A stretch of DNA of 64,000 nucleotides from Psychromonas sp. SP041. GTDB lineage: Bacteria; Pseudomonadota; Gammaproteobacteria; Enterobacterales; Psychromonadaceae. The translations under genes were made by a program, and so were the position numbers. Within the stretch, counting starts at the first letter, position 1. Each line of letters starts with the position of its first letter. The stretch spans positions 1 to 64,000 of the forward strand of contig NZ_CBRF02000015.1 of NCBI RefSeq assembly GCF_000470315.2, written 5' to 3'. The notes below the pieces were generated by a model. The model worked only from the letters and a program-made list of their open reading frames with translations, did not search any database and had not been told where the DNA came from. This document shows, piece by piece, positions 47,142-57,272 of this stretch.

Positions 47142-49184
47142 TTAACTTGCCATCGGTAAATAAATCGAAAATTTACTCCCTTCTTTAGGCTTGCTCTCAA
47201 CGATCAACTCTCCATTTAATGAATGGATAATTTCACGAATTTGATATGCCCCGATTCCCATCCCCTCATTTTCCTTTGTACTATTAAAAGGTTGAAATAA
47301 TTCATTTTTAATAAAATCTTGGTCCATACCTGTACCCGAATCCATAATTTCAAGCCAGATCTCATTATTTTTACAGCTTAGATATAAATGAACATAGCCA
47401 TCTTCATCAGTTGCATCTTGAGCATTTTTAATGAGATGGTTAATAGCCATTAATAATTTATCACTATCGCCATTAATAAAAACACTAGAGCATGAATGAG
47501 AAAACACCGGTGTAGGATAACCATTCATATTCATATCAACAGCTTGTGTTAATAAATCGCATACATCGATTGTTTTAGATTCAGTTTTACCTTTCATTTT
47601 TTTTAAAAGCTGATCCATTTTATTAACTGAATTAGCAATTGTGGCAATAACATCATCAACAAATTCAGGATGATGTTTATATTTCTCAGCGTTTTTAACA
47701 ACTAAGCCCTGTTGGGCAATCAAATTTTTAATATCATGAATTGCAAACGCAGAAATTTTATTAAACATATCAAACTGTTGGTTTTGAATAAGTTTTTCAG
47801 ATGCTTGTTCTTTACTAATGTAACTCGCTATTTGTCGCCCTGTGAGTTTCAGTAAATCAAGATCTTCCCAAGTTAATTTTTCTTTTTCATTTAAATTACT
47901 TTTACACAGCACAGCAAAACCAATCAAACCCGATGAAGTATTAAGCGGCAAGACTATCCATGCGTTATCAACATAAGAAACCCATTCAGGTAGATCAAAA
48001 TTATATTGAGGATCGTATTTACTAGCAGACTCATTGACCTGAAAAACCCACTCTTCTTGTTCTAACCTATGTATAAAATTCGTCTGACTTGATTCAATAG
48101 GTAAACGACCAACAAATGCTAATTTATCCATGGCGACCGATGTATAAAACTGTTGACCTTTAACCCATATACCACCGCCGCTACAATTAAAAATCGTACT
48201 TAATGCGTTTAAGGAAATATCGTAACAGTTTTGATTTTTATGTTGCTCTGATAATAAGAGATCTAGTTTTATCCATTGTTTTTTATAGTCATATTTATGT
48301 GCAAAAAAATGCTTACTGGTCCAAACAACAAAACTATCTCGAATTCTTTCAGATAGTGATAGTGCAATAATTAAAAACACGGCAAATACATATAGCATCA
48401 CCTTAGAAGCACTTAACCAACTGATATTAAAATAATCGAGCGCTGAAGCGACTAAAGCAATAACAATTAAAAAACCACCCACTAACGTTAAACTCGTATT
48501 AAAAATAATAACACTGTTAGAAAGCTTAAAACTGCTACGCTCCTTCAATTGATCTGCATAAAAAATAATACTGATTGCAAGAATCAATGAGGTAACAGAA
48601 CTAATCACGGTTCTGGCTTCCCACAACGATTTATTTAAATCACTATTTAACAACAACAATGAAAAGACAATAATATCGTAAGCAAAAATAATAAAAGCAA
48701 CCAGTGCCACGAGCTTTGTCATTCGACTAGAATTATCATTTCTAATTAATTGTTCACAGACAACAAAACCAAATAACCCGAGCAAAATTTTAATATAAAA
48801 CGCTAAAACCGGAGAGGGGAAAAGCGCTGCATCATGGCTAAAGCTATAAACAAATAATGATAAAGTAGCCAGCAATGCGGTATATAAACTATACGCCCAA
48901 ATATTGGGTAATTTAGACCCTCTAGTAAGCATTAACAAATAGAGTAAAACAATAACCCAAGATAGGTATCGCAACGTTTCTAACAAGAAAAAAGACCAAG
49001 ATAAGGAAGTAGTAGAAATAACATCAGGTACAGAGACATGCCAGAGAATCGATATGACAGCACAAGTAAACAAACTGACTTTAATGCGTGTAATAGAAAT
49101 ATTAAAAAGGACAATGATTGCTAACGCTATCTCAACGCAGCTATTTAACCAGTTTCCTTGATTTAAAATCAGGCTTAATTCCAT
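47142..49184 (-). CDS. prsK: PEP-CTERM system histidine kinase PrsK
   Basis: A 680-residue membrane sensor kinase, partner of PrsR. About eight to nine helices span residues 15-290. A GAF-like domain follows at about 310-465 (CSGGGIWVKGQQFYTSVAM). The dimerisation helix carries the phospho-acceptor His in FAIHDIKNLIAQQGLV near 479, and the ATPase domain has INHLIKNAQDATDEDG, DSGTGMDQDFI and GMGIGAYQIREII. The helix layout and HDIKNL motif fit the PrsK family. What it senses is unknown. It is transcribed ahead of the export genes and is divergent from a chemoreceptor gene. Confidence 0.93.
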   Translation of the reverse strand: MELSLILNQGNWLNSCVEIALAIIVLFNISITRIKVSLFTCAVISILWHVSVPDVISTTSLSWSFFLLETLRYLSWVIVLLYLLMLTRGSKLPNIWAYSLYTALLATLSLFVYSFSHDAALFPSPVLAFYIKILLGLFGFVVCEQLIRNDNSSRMTKLVALVAFIIFAYDIIVFSLLLLNSDLNKSLWEARTVISSVTSLILAISIIFYADQLKERSSFKLSNSVIIFNTSLTLVGGFLIVIALVASALDYFNISWLSASKVMLYVFAVFLIIALSLSERIRDSFVVWTSKHFFAHKYDYKKQWIKLDLLLSEQHKNQNCYDISLNALSTIFNCSGGGIWVKGQQFYTSVAMDKLAFVGRLPIESSQTNFIHRLEQEEWVFQVNESASKYDPQYNFDLPEWVSYVDNAWIVLPLNTSSGLIGFAVLCKSNLNEKEKLTWEDLDLLKLTGRQIASYISKEQASEKLIQNQQFDMFNKISAFAIHDIKNLIAQQGLVVKNAEKYKHHPEFVDDVIATIANSVNKMDQLLKKMKGKTESKTIDVCDLLTQAVDMNMNGYPTPVFSHSCSSVFINGDSDKLLMAINHLIKNAQDATDEDGYVHLYLSCKNNEIWLEIMDSGTGMDQDFIKNELFQPFNSTKENEGMGIGAYQIREIIHSLNGELIVESKPKEGSKFSIYLPMAS

Positions 49185-49740
49185 TTATAACTTCCCTGAT
49201 ATGCATAAAATAAATACGATTAAATCAAAAATAAGTACTAAGTCATTAAATTTTATCAATTATAGCTTTTATGACAAAAGGAAAGCAAACCTTGATGAGG
49301 TTTAACATCATTAAGATATTAAATTAAAATTAACTTCACATCAAAGTTCAATATTGAGTGTAGATAAGGCCTAGATCCCTTTTTATTATCATCAATAAAA
49401 CACCATAAATGCAAAAATCGATGACATCTACGGTTATTAATATCCCCTATTAACACTATACTGAAAGGCTGAGTTTAATAGATTTTTTACATTTTTTACT
49501 TCTTTATCGTCTCATTATTTTAAGAGAATTTAGAATTGATCAACTATTGTTTCGAACTCAAACCATATGCATCACTTATTTAAAGACCAAGAGTAATAAA
49601 AACAATAGATGATTCTTTCTGACAGTTGATTAACGACTTCGAATATCGGATAAGTTAATAAACTAGCTTTATATAAATGAAATTAACGACTTACAGTTTA
49701 AAAAAAGTATAAAGATCTTATGCTTATTAGCGGAAATTAA
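49185..49740. other. intergenic between divergent prsK and chemoreceptor gene
   Basis: AT-rich 556 bases, no gene seen. It should hold promoters in both directions. I looked for sigma-54 (GG-N10-GC) and sigma-28 patterns and found no convincing match. Confidence 0.5.
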
Positions 49741-51039
49741 ATGTTTAACACACAAATAAAAAATGAACTAAATAAATGCCAAACAATGCTTAAAGAGTCA
49801 AATTCTATTATCGACTCAATAAAGCAAAGTGTAGCAACAATAGAGTTTACTCCAAATGGAGACATTCTTGACGTAAATGATCTATTTCTAAATATAACTG
49901 GCTACCAAAGAAATGAAGTTCTCGGTATCCATCATTCGAATATGTGTACTCCAGAATACATTAAATCAAATGAATACCAGTCTTTTTGGAAGTTGCTTAG
50001 ACAAGGCGCAGCTAACAAAGGTACGTTTATGCGAAAACATAAAAGCGGTGAAACTATTTGGCTTGAAGCCACCTATTTTCCTATTATTAAAAATGGTCAC
50101 GTAACCAAAATAATGAAAATAGCGACAGATGTAACGAATAAAAAAATAGCATCTATGTCAAAAGAAGCCGTTTTTACTGCCCTTGATAAATCACAAGCAA
50201 TTATTGAGTTCACTCCTCAAGGCAATATTCTTACTGCTAATGATAATTTTTTAAATGCAGTTCAATATAATTTAAAAAGCATACAAGGAAAACACCATCG
50301 CATATTTTGTGAAGAGTCCTTTTATAAAGAAAATCCAACGTTTTGGGAAGACTTACAACAAAACAATTTTAAAAGCGGTCAATTTTTAAGAAAAGATGCA
50401 CATGGTAATGATTTATGGTTGGAAGCAACTTATAACCCAATTATCGATAGTAATAATAACGTCATCAAAGTCATAAAGTTTGCCAGTAATATCACCCACA
50501 ATATTGAACGAGAAACGCTGGTAAGGAATGCTTCAACGATTGCTCATGAAACGTCATTAGAAACCGTAGAAATGATTGAGAAAGCATCAGGTATGTTAGC
50601 CTCTTCAGTTAAAACATCAGCTGACATTTCAGATAAAACAATTAAAACAACAGAGCTAATAGAAATGCTCAGTGAGCAAGCCGATAACATTCAATCAATG
50701 GTATCAACCATTAAAAGTATTGCAGACCAAACCAATTTACTTGCATTGAATGCAGCAATTGAAGCGGCAAGGGCTGGAGATCAAGGGCGAGGTTTTGCAG
50801 TTGTTGCTGATGAAGTGAGGCAACTTGCTTCTAGAACAACTGAATCAACGAAAGAAATATCAGAGGTTGTTGCCAATAATCAAGAAATAACAAAGAACGT
50901 TCAAGAAGGTATTAATGCAGTGTCTGAATTTGCAGAGAAAGGCCGTGACCAAATAAGTAAAATAGAAACGGTCATGAATGATATTCAATTAGGCGCTCAA
51001 AATGTATCTCAAACAGTCGATAGCTTAAGCAAAGCGTAA
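49741..51039 (+). CDS. soluble methyl-accepting chemotaxis protein with two PAS domains
   Basis: A 432-residue cytoplasmic receptor. Two PAS domains lie at about 23-140 and 143-262, each ending in a PAC-like part ([13 protein letters not shown] and [13 protein letters not shown]) and each containing an HH-x3-C motif (HHSNMC, HHRIFC). The MCP signalling domain follows, with the conserved hairpin tip [20 protein letters not shown] near 323. There is no membrane segment. The layout is that of BdlA/Aer2-like receptors that sense redox or oxygen state, in some species tied to biofilm dispersal. Facing away from prsK, it could link such sensing to EPS control, which is inference. Confidence 0.9.
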   Translation: MFNTQIKNELNKCQTMLKESNSIIDSIKQSVATIEFTPNGDILDVNDLFLNITGYQRNEVLGIHHSNMCTPEYIKSNEYQSFWKLLRQGAANKGTFMRKHKSGETIWLEATYFPIIKNGHVTKIMKIATDVTNKKIASMSKEAVFTALDKSQAIIEFTPQGNILTANDNFLNAVQYNLKSIQGKHHRIFCEESFYKENPTFWEDLQQNNFKSGQFLRKDAHGNDLWLEATYNPIIDSNNNVIKVIKFASNITHNIERETLVRNASTIAHETSLETVEMIEKASGMLASSVKTSADISDKTIKTTELIEMLSEQADNIQSMVSTIKSIADQTNLLALNAAIEAARAGDQGRGFAVVADEVRQLASRTTESTKEISEVVANNQEITKNVQEGINAVSEFAEKGRDQISKIETVMNDIQLGAQNVSQTVDSLSKA

Positions 51040-51137
51040 AATATTCTGTTGAGTATTGACGTTTATTAAAAAATGGAAGCTGTCATAAAACGGTGTTAAT
51101 GCTTCTACATCAAATAACCTACATTACAGCTCAATAA

Positions 51138-51172
51138 AAAGGCACTGATTAGATAATCTACTCAGTGCCTTT
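51138..51172. terminator. hairpin terminator after the chemoreceptor / mltD
   Basis: AAAGGCACTGA (51138-51148) pairs exactly with TCAGTGCCTTT (51162-51172). The minus strand carries TTTTTATT after the stem, giving a good terminator for mltD; the plus-strand tail is weaker. Confidence 0.75.
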
Positions 51173-51190
51173 AAAAAATGAATCTCTTTA

Positions 51191-51246
51191 GTATTTGTTA
51201 TTTGGTATTTAGTATTTAGTATTTGGTATTTGGTATTTGGTATTTA
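51191..51246. repeat. heptamer tandem array (GTATTTR x8)
   Basis: Eight consecutive 7-base units of GTATTTG or GTATTTA, one starting with T instead of G. Intergenic, between the chemoreceptor and mltD. Confidence 0.85.
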
Positions 51247-51333
51247 TAATAAACGTAATCACTAAACAGATTACGTTTATATATTTAAAAACGATGAAGC
51301 TTGTAACACCGTTTTTATGACAGTATCCAAATA

Positions 51334-52938
51334 TTAAGTACTCGTATTTCTAACATCAACCAACACTTTTAGTTTTTGTCCTGATTTTATATATTTACTG
51401 TTTTTAATATTATTCCAGCGTATTAAATCAGCCGTTTTAACATTAAATTTCTGCGCTATTTCACCCAAAGAATCACCAGAACGAACTTGGTAGGTAACAT
51501 GACGAGTAAATTGCTTTGAATCAGCCACAGCAGTTGTCGATACAGGTTTCCAAATAATTAACTTTTGACCTAAACGTAATGTTTTTTGTGTTTTAAAACC
51601 ATTCCATTTAGCTATTTCTTTTGACGTAACTTTATATTCTCGACTTATATCCCAAAGTGTATCTCCTTCAATGACCTCATGAATAATCTTTTTGTTTGTA
51701 GCACTATTTTTAGAGGTTTGAGCTTCAAATCGTTTTGCTTGTAAAGACAACGCTAGCTGCTGTGATTTACTCGCAATAGGAATTAAAAGAGGTTGTCCAA
51801 TTTTAATAAATGAACTGTCCAAATCATTTATCTGTTTTAATACTCGCGTTGTTGTTTGCTTGTTTCGTGCAATGACACTTAAGCTATCCCCAGCTTTAAC
51901 GAGATAACGGTCCCAACGAACACGTTTATTAATATCAATTTTAGCAAGCTTCTCTGTAAACTCTTCAGCAATAAGAGTCGGTAATAAAAGATTATGAGGA
52001 CCATTCGGAGACGTTGCCCAATGGTTAAAAGCAGGGTTTAATAATTGAAGCTCTGCAAGGCTTAACTCAGCAAGTTCAGCTGCGTAAGCAAGATCTATTT
52101 GAGACCCAATATTGACATAAGAAAGTGCTTGTTGATTTGGAATATACGGTAAATCGATATTATATTTTTTATGATTACGCAGAATATCGATCAACGCTAA
52201 AAATTTAGGCACATAATTTTGAGTCTCTTTCGGTAGTGATAGACTCCAGTAGTCAACCGCTTTCCCTGCTTTTTTATTCTTTTTAATGGCTCGCTCTACT
52301 CGCCCCTCTCCAGAATTATAAGCAGCAAAGGCATACAGCCAGTCTTCGCCTAAATAACGATGCAAGACTTGCATATATTTAAGCGCACCACGGGTTGAGG
52401 CATAAACATCTCTTCTGCCGTCGTACCACCAGTCTTGACTTAAACCAAAACGAAGCCCTGACATAGGCATAAACTGCCATAAACCAGATGCCCCAGCATG
52501 TGAATAGGCAAAAGGGTCAAAAGTACTTTCTACAATAGGCAACAATGCTAATTCAAGTGGTAAATCATTAGCTTCTATCTGCTCGACAATTAACCACAAA
52601 AAAGGTTCTGCGCGCTTTGATACTCTTTTTAAGTATGCAGGATGTTTTAGGTAATAATCACGTTGTTCTGCAACACGAGAATTATCTGGCACTTCAAAAT
52701 TAAACCCTTCAGCTAACTTCACCCAGAGGTTTTCATAAGATTTATCAATTAAGGGACCAAGCTGCTGTCTAGATTGATCTTTAACGAGGTTTGTTAAGCC
52801 TTCTTCATTAGTATCATCAACTGCATTTGTGGTCGTGCTCGCTTCACTTGAAACTTCAATGAATTCGGGCGCTTGTGAAGAAGTACTTTGACAAGCACTC
52901 AGCAATATTATTAAAAATAAAGGCAAAAAAAGTTTCAT
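51334..52938 (-). CDS. mltD: membrane-bound lytic murein transglycosylase D with three LysM domains
   Basis: A 534-residue lipoprotein (lipobox LLSAC, Cys16) that cleaves peptidoglycan. The transglycosylase domain at about 110-250 has the catalytic Glu near 134 in PIVESTFDPFAYSHAGASGL, then WQFMPMSG and AYNSGEGRVERA. Three LysM peptidoglycan-binding repeats follow near 345-390, 415-460 and 480-527 (YLVKAGDSLSVIARN; HEVIEGDTLWDISREY; YQVRSGDSLGEIAQKF). E. coli MltD has two LysM; three is common in marine gammaproteobacteria. It lies next to gloB, as in E. coli. Confidence 0.95.
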   Translation of the reverse strand: MKLFLPLFLIILLSACQSTSSQAPEFIEVSSEASTTTNAVDDTNEEGLTNLVKDQSRQQLGPLIDKSYENLWVKLAEGFNFEVPDNSRVAEQRDYYLKHPAYLKRVSKRAEPFLWLIVEQIEANDLPLELALLPIVESTFDPFAYSHAGASGLWQFMPMSGLRFGLSQDWWYDGRRDVYASTRGALKYMQVLHRYLGEDWLYAFAAYNSGEGRVERAIKKNKKAGKAVDYWSLSLPKETQNYVPKFLALIDILRNHKKYNIDLPYIPNQQALSYVNIGSQIDLAYAAELAELSLAELQLLNPAFNHWATSPNGPHNLLLPTLIAEEFTEKLAKIDINKRVRWDRYLVKAGDSLSVIARNKQTTTRVLKQINDLDSSFIKIGQPLLIPIASKSQQLALSLQAKRFEAQTSKNSATNKKIIHEVIEGDTLWDISREYKVTSKEIAKWNGFKTQKTLRLGQKLIIWKPVSTTAVADSKQFTRHVTYQVRSGDSLGEIAQKFNVKTADLIRWNNIKNSKYIKSGQKLKVLVDVRNTST

Positions 52939-52993
52939 AGTATGACCATTTGCAAAATTAAAGTGCGTATTCTATGTTTTTTTAATCATGCAA

Positions 52994-53761
52994 TCAAAAA
53001 TGATCTTTATAAAGACGAAGCTCTTTAAAGCATTGTAATCCTGATGTAATTTTTTTGGCTAAGATATTTTGTAAGTTATTAACTAACGCCTCATCATCAA
53101 ACCGCAAAAAAGGGTTCACTAATTTCTGGCATTTAATCGTCGTAGGAATACTTGGCAAACCTTGCTGACGTAATTTACTAACTTGTTTAATATAGGCAAT
53201 CAGATCGCTATTATGGGGATCAACATGTAAAGCAAAAATAAGATTATTTTGTGTATATTCGTGCGCACAATAAACTTTCATATTTTCATCTAAAGCCGCT
53301 AAACGGGAAAGTGCATCAAACATTTGTTGGTGAGTTCCTTCAAAAACACGTCCACAGCCAGCTGAAAACAAAGTATCTCCGCAAAATAACATTTGCTCAT
53401 TAAAGTAAACAATATGATCAAGTGTATGACCCGCCACCTGCCACACTTTAAAAGAGAGCTTGTCATCAAAAAAAGAAACCTCATCTCCTTCATCAACTAA
53501 GTGAGCATTTTCAAAAAGAGGATTTTTACTGAATACTTTAATTTTTGGGTTGTCTGACACAAGGTCTTTTACGCCACCAGTATGATCTTGGTGATGATGA
53601 GTAATAATAATCGCTTCAATCGTTAAGTTTTGTGCCGCTAATATTTCCAAGACGGGTGTTGCGTCACCAGGATCAACTACAACACATCGCTGACTTTGAC
53701 TATCTTTGATAAGCCAAATATAGTTATCATCGAAGGCTGGAATGGTTAAAACACTAAACAT
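52994..53761 (-). CDS. gloB: hydroxyacylglutathione hydrolase (glyoxalase II)
   Basis: A 255-residue metallo-beta-lactamase-fold enzyme that hydrolyses S-lactoylglutathione to lactate and glutathione in methylglyoxal detoxification. The metal site is THHHQDHTGG near 54-63. Further metal ligands are in VAGHTLDHIVYF near 110, FCGDTLFSAGCGR near 130 and YCAHEYTQNN near 168. The substrate-binding C-terminal domain is present. Its 5' end faces the methyltransferase gene, the same gloB/yafS arrangement as in E. coli. Confidence 0.95.
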   Translation of the reverse strand: MFSVLTIPAFDDNYIWLIKDSQSQRCVVVDPGDATPVLEILAAQNLTIEAIIITHHHQDHTGGVKDLVSDNPKIKVFSKNPLFENAHLVDEGDEVSFFDDKLSFKVWQVAGHTLDHIVYFNEQMLFCGDTLFSAGCGRVFEGTHQQMFDALSRLAALDENMKVYCAHEYTQNNLIFALHVDPHNSDLIAYIKQVSKLRQQGLPSIPTTIKCQKLVNPFLRFDDEALVNNLQNILAKKITSGLQCFKELRLYKDHF

Positions 53762-53802
53762 AATTTATCTCAACTTTTAAAATTTGGGGGATGGACGCAT
53801 CT

Positions 53803-54537
53803 ATGAAAATAGCAAAAACATCACGTATCTTAACGCCAATTACTGATTGGTTACAGTTAAGTAATGGCGAACATTTACAAGCGCAGACTCAACATCTTGT
53901 TAATAACGCGATATCACACTGCTTTGGTTACCACTTATTAAAACTAGGTCATTTGAGTACCCAATTAAAAACCGATCAATGCCCTATTCGCCATCAAATC
54001 AACTGTGCAGAAGACGGTACTGATATCGGTTTAAAAAGTGACTTACATGATTTACCTTTTCAAGACTCTACTATTGATTGTTGCATTTTGGTACATGAGC
54101 TTGATTTTTCGAGTGATCCTCATCAATTATTACGAGAAATAGATCGCGTATTAACATTAGATGGCACACTTGTGATCAGTGGTTATAACCCTTACAGTTT
54201 TTTTGGATGCCGCTCGTTATTTACCCCTAAAAATACCCAAACTGCACGTCTATTTTCACCGAATCGCGTTATCGATTGGTTACATTTATTAGGGTTTGAA
54301 ATTAAACAAAAACAACACTTTGATTATATTTCAGCGCAGCCTGAAGGTCCCTTATTGTCGTTAATAGAAAATATAGGGCAACGCTATTTATCTTTTTTCT
54401 GCAGTGTTTATTTTATCGTAGCCAAAAAACGTTGTACGCCAATGACTCCAGTAAAATCTAGTTTCGAATTCAAAAGAACGATTATTAATAATCAACCAAT
54501 TGCTACAAAGCAATCTCATTCCAAAGAATTAAACTAA
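53803..54537 (+). CDS. class I SAM-dependent methyltransferase (YafS-like)
   Basis: A protein of about 244 aa with a Methyltransf_11-type core. DIGLKSDLHDLPFQDSTIDC carries the motif II-III region, followed by CCILVHELDFSSDPHQLLRE and VLTLDGTLVISGYNPYSFFG. The glycine-rich motif I is weak. The position between gloB and rnhA matches E. coli yafS, whose function is not established. The start is uncertain: ATG at 53791 directly abuts GGGGG, so the ATG at 53803 (MKIAKTS) is preferred. Confidence 0.8.
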   Translation: MKIAKTSRILTPITDWLQLSNGEHLQAQTQHLVNNAISHCFGYHLLKLGHLSTQLKTDQCPIRHQINCAEDGTDIGLKSDLHDLPFQDSTIDCCILVHELDFSSDPHQLLREIDRVLTLDGTLVISGYNPYSFFGCRSLFTPKNTQTARLFSPNRVIDWLHLLGFEIKQKQHFDYISAQPEGPLLSLIENIGQRYLSFFCSVYFIVAKKRCTPMTPVKSSFEFKRTIINNQPIATKQSHSKELN

Positions 54538-54599
54538 CTAAACAAAACAAAAACAAGGAAACCTTAGCAATAAACCTGTTTAGTTAATCGTTTAAGCGA

Positions 54600-55061
54600 C
54601 TAGCCATCAAAACCTTCATCAGGCTGAGTCGGATTTGCTTCTGCGGCTTCTCGAGCCAAATCATCACAACGTTCATTTTCAGGATGTCCTGAATGCCCTT
54701 TAACCCAATGCCATCTAACCGTATGTTTATCTTGCGCTGCATCTAGTGCTTTCCATAAATCAACATTTTTTACCGGCGCTTTAGCGGCTGTTTTCCAGCC
54801 GCGTTTTTTCCAATTATGTATCCATTGCGTGATACCTTGGCGAACATATTGGCTATCAGTGGTAACATCTACCTCACAGACTTCTGTTAAACTTTCTAAG
54901 CCTTTGACACAGGCCAACATTTCCATTCTATTATTAGTGGTTCTTTCATAACCTTCTGACAATTCACGACGGTGTTCGTTAAACACTAAAATAGCACCAT
55001 AACCACCTGGACCTGGATTACCAAGACATGAACCATCTGTATAAAGTTGAATTTTTTTCAT
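54600..55061 (-). CDS. rnhA: ribonuclease HI
   Basis: A 153-residue enzyme (E. coli 155) that degrades the RNA strand of RNA-DNA hybrids. The active-site acids are all visible: Asp in [17 protein letters not shown], Glu in TTNNRMEML, Asp in [18 protein letters not shown] and Asp in ENERCDDLA. The basic protrusion [19 protein letters not shown] is kept. ATG at 55061 is chosen; an in-frame GTG at 55073 would add four residues without similarity. It is divergent from dnaQ, the E. coli arrangement. Confidence 0.96.
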   Translation of the reverse strand: MKKIQLYTDGSCLGNPGPGGYGAILVFNEHRRELSEGYERTTNNRMEMLACVKGLESLTEVCEVDVTTDSQYVRQGITQWIHNWKKRGWKTAAKAPVKNVDLWKALDAAQDKHTVRWHWVKGHSGHPENERCDDLAREAAEANPTQPDEGFDG

Positions 55062-55154
55062 TAATATCATCACATAAATTTTGTTAGACTAGTCAGCAGA
55101 AAATTCTGCAACTTAAGCAGCTAAAATACGCAACAACTATAAATAGAGATGTCT

Positions 55155-55871
55155 ATGAACACAAGTAAACTGACCCGACAAGTTGTATTAGATACTGAAA
55201 CAACCGGTATGAATAAAGATGGACTCATTTATGTAGGGCATCGCATTATTGAAATCGGTTGTGTTGAAGTCATTAATCGTCGTTTAACTGGTCGTCATTA
55301 TCATGTTTATGTACAACCTGATATGTTAATTGATCCAGAAGCAATGGCGGTTCATGGGATTACTGATGAATTCTTATACGATAAACCTCGCTTTTCAGAA
55401 ATTGCTGACGAGTTTATTGATTTTATTAAAGGTGCTGACTTAGTTATCCATAACGCGCCCTTTGATGTCGGTTTTATGGATCAAGAGTTTCGTTTTTTAA
55501 ATAAAAAGACACAACCCACTGAAGAAATCGCCACAGTAACCGATACATTAGCAATGGCTAAGAAAATGTTCCCCGGTAAACGGAACAATCTTGATATTTT
55601 ATGTGACCGTTACGGTATCGATAATAAACATCGTGTATTACATGGCGCATTATTAGATGCGGAAATCCTCGCCGATGTTTATTTGCTCATGTCTGGCGGT
55701 CAAAAAGATTTAAATTTAGCCAATAATGAGTCAGGTAAAAATGATACAGGTCGACGTTTACGTCAAAATTTATCACCTTTATCTGTCATTCATGCCAGTC
55801 AAGAAGAATTAACAGAACATGAATCGCGTTTGAATCTAGTACAAAAATCAGGGAGTTGTTTGTGGCGATAA
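55155..55871 (+). CDS. dnaQ: DNA polymerase III epsilon subunit (proofreading exonuclease)
   Basis: A 238-residue 3'-5' exonuclease of the replicase. Exo I is VVLDTETTGM with Asp13/Glu15, Exo II is HNAPFDVGFMD near 100, and Exo III is HRVLHGALLDAEILA near 158. The C-terminus (ESRLNLVQKSGSCLWR), which binds the alpha subunit, is close to E. coli. ATG at 55155 has GAG 7 bases upstream; ATG at 55149 has no space for a ribosome-binding site. Its end overlaps the next gene's start by 10 bases. Confidence 0.96.
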   Translation: MNTSKLTRQVVLDTETTGMNKDGLIYVGHRIIEIGCVEVINRRLTGRHYHVYVQPDMLIDPEAMAVHGITDEFLYDKPRFSEIADEFIDFIKGADLVIHNAPFDVGFMDQEFRFLNKKTQPTEEIATVTDTLAMAKKMFPGKRNNLDILCDRYGIDNKHRVLHGALLDAEILADVYLLMSGGQKDLNLANNESGKNDTGRRLRQNLSPLSVIHASQEELTEHESRLNLVQKSGSCLWR

Positions 55872-57172
55872 TTAAGAAAAAGTGGATAGCATTCACGTTA
55901 CTCATGTTCACAGCAACGAGTTCAATGGCACATACTATTTATGCACCCAATGATATCCCTTTACTTGATAACCGCTTTAGAATTGATCCTAATACTGAAC
56001 AAGTCACTATTATATTAAATCACCCATCGCATGCACAAAAAGTCGTACTAGTTAAACCAGATGGCAGCAAATGGTATGCACAGCGCCATCCACCAGAGTC
56101 CGTTGGATGGTTTAACAATCGAAATCAAGACATTATTACAATACAAAACCCGATGCCAGGGCCATGGCAAGCTATTGCTTCTTTAAACGGCAATAACCGA
56201 ATTCAGCTATTAAATCCAACCACTCTAAAAGTAGAAAAATTACCGCTCAAAGTTTATAACAAGGAATACCTCACTTCTTATATTTCTTTAATAAATGATG
56301 GTCAGGTAATCACAGATAAAGATTTATTAAATAATGCACGCTTAACCGTTTCATTAATTAACAATGATGAACAAACTAACGACAGCCAAAAATCAATTGC
56401 ACTCTATAAAGATGATGGGCAATCTTATGACTCATTACCTTTTGATGGCAAGCTCAGTACCCGTTTATTTATGGACTTAACGCCAGGGCGTTATTTAGTA
56501 AATATTAGAACTAAGAATAATATTTTTATACGCAGTTATAATGCAGATATGGTTGTTTTCCCTCAACCACTTGGCTACAACATAAAACAATCAAATAATA
56601 ACAAAAACAGTGCAGAGTTTACTTTTGTTGTTGACCCGTTAGAAATAGATCCAAACTCAGTGGTGATAGATAGTTTAATAACAGATAGTAGCGGCAGTAA
56701 TACGAAACAATTAATAGTACATCTTGTCGACCAAATATTAGAGAACGATACAACAACGCTTAAAATAGAATTACCCTATAAAAACTATACCTACTCAGGC
56801 GAAGTATTTGCAACGACGGTGGACGGGCGAGAATTAAGCTTTCAACTACCAGAATATAAGTTTGAAGTGGCAAGCGCTGAACTTGAAGTAATTGAAAGCA
56901 CAATAACAAGCTCAGCAGCAGAACTCACTGTTGCGGAATTAGAACCAAAAACGATTGAAGCAGAAGAAATAGAAATAACAGATACATTTCAATATTTATG
57001 GATTTTAGTTTCGATTCTCATTGTGATAATTATCATTAGTATCTTTGTCGTTTTATTTATTCTCAAAAGAAAGCAAAAGAAATTACTAGAAAATGGTGAA
57101 CTATCATTAGATGATCTTTCTATAGAACCTTTAAAACCATTAGAAATAGATGAAAATAATGTTAAAAAATAA
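55862..57172 (+). CDS. TIGR03503-family single-pass membrane protein
   Basis: A 436-residue protein of unknown function that follows dnaQ in many marine gammaproteobacteria. A signal peptide (FTLLMFTATSSMA) leads into a periplasmic part with YAPNDIPLLDNRFRID and a PGPWQAIA segment. Then come immunoglobulin-like beta repeats, an acidic linker (AELEVIESTITSSAAELTVA), one membrane helix near 375-400 (WILVSILIVIIIISIFVVLF), and a Lys-rich then acidic cytoplasmic tail. The start is GTG at 55862 with AGGGAG 6 bases upstream; it overlaps the dnaQ stop, so the two are translationally coupled. Confidence 0.8.
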   Translation: MAIIKKKWIAFTLLMFTATSSMAHTIYAPNDIPLLDNRFRIDPNTEQVTIILNHPSHAQKVVLVKPDGSKWYAQRHPPESVGWFNNRNQDIITIQNPMPGPWQAIASLNGNNRIQLLNPTTLKVEKLPLKVYNKEYLTSYISLINDGQVITDKDLLNNARLTVSLINNDEQTNDSQKSIALYKDDGQSYDSLPFDGKLSTRLFMDLTPGRYLVNIRTKNNIFIRSYNADMVVFPQPLGYNIKQSNNNKNSAEFTFVVDPLEIDPNSVVIDSLITDSSGSNTKQLIVHLVDQILENDTTTLKIELPYKNYTYSGEVFATTVDGRELSFQLPEYKFEVASAELEVIESTITSSAAELTVAELEPKTIEAEEIEITDTFQYLWILVSILIVIIIISIFVVLFILKRKQKKLLENGELSLDDLSIEPLKPLEIDENNVKK

Positions 57173-57243
57173 ACGCTATGAGCATAAAATGAGCAGTCAG
57201 ACGCCTTAGCTTGTAAATATTGTGTTTTTTTTGTTTTTCGTTA

Positions 57244-57272
57244 TTGACTCAGTACCTGCAACTCCGTATTAT
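57244..57272 (+). promoter_or_regulatory. promoter of the tRNA-Asp array
   Basis: TTGACT and TATTAT are separated by 17 bases, close to the sigma-70 consensus. A GC-rich discriminator (CTGCGCCT) follows, as in stringently controlled stable-RNA promoters. A perfect 11-base inverted repeat (57257-57267 and 57283-57293, TGCAACTCCGT and complement) surrounds the -10 box and predicted start. Confidence 0.85.

Larger units (their letters stand above)
51080..51323. repeat. long-range inverted repeat flanking hairpin and heptamer array
   Basis: CTGTCATAAAACGGTGTTA (51080-51098) recurs as its near-exact reverse complement at 51303-51323 (one extra base plus one end mismatch). Between the arms lie the hairpin at 51138-51172 and the heptamer array at 51191-51246. 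Confidence 0.7.
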
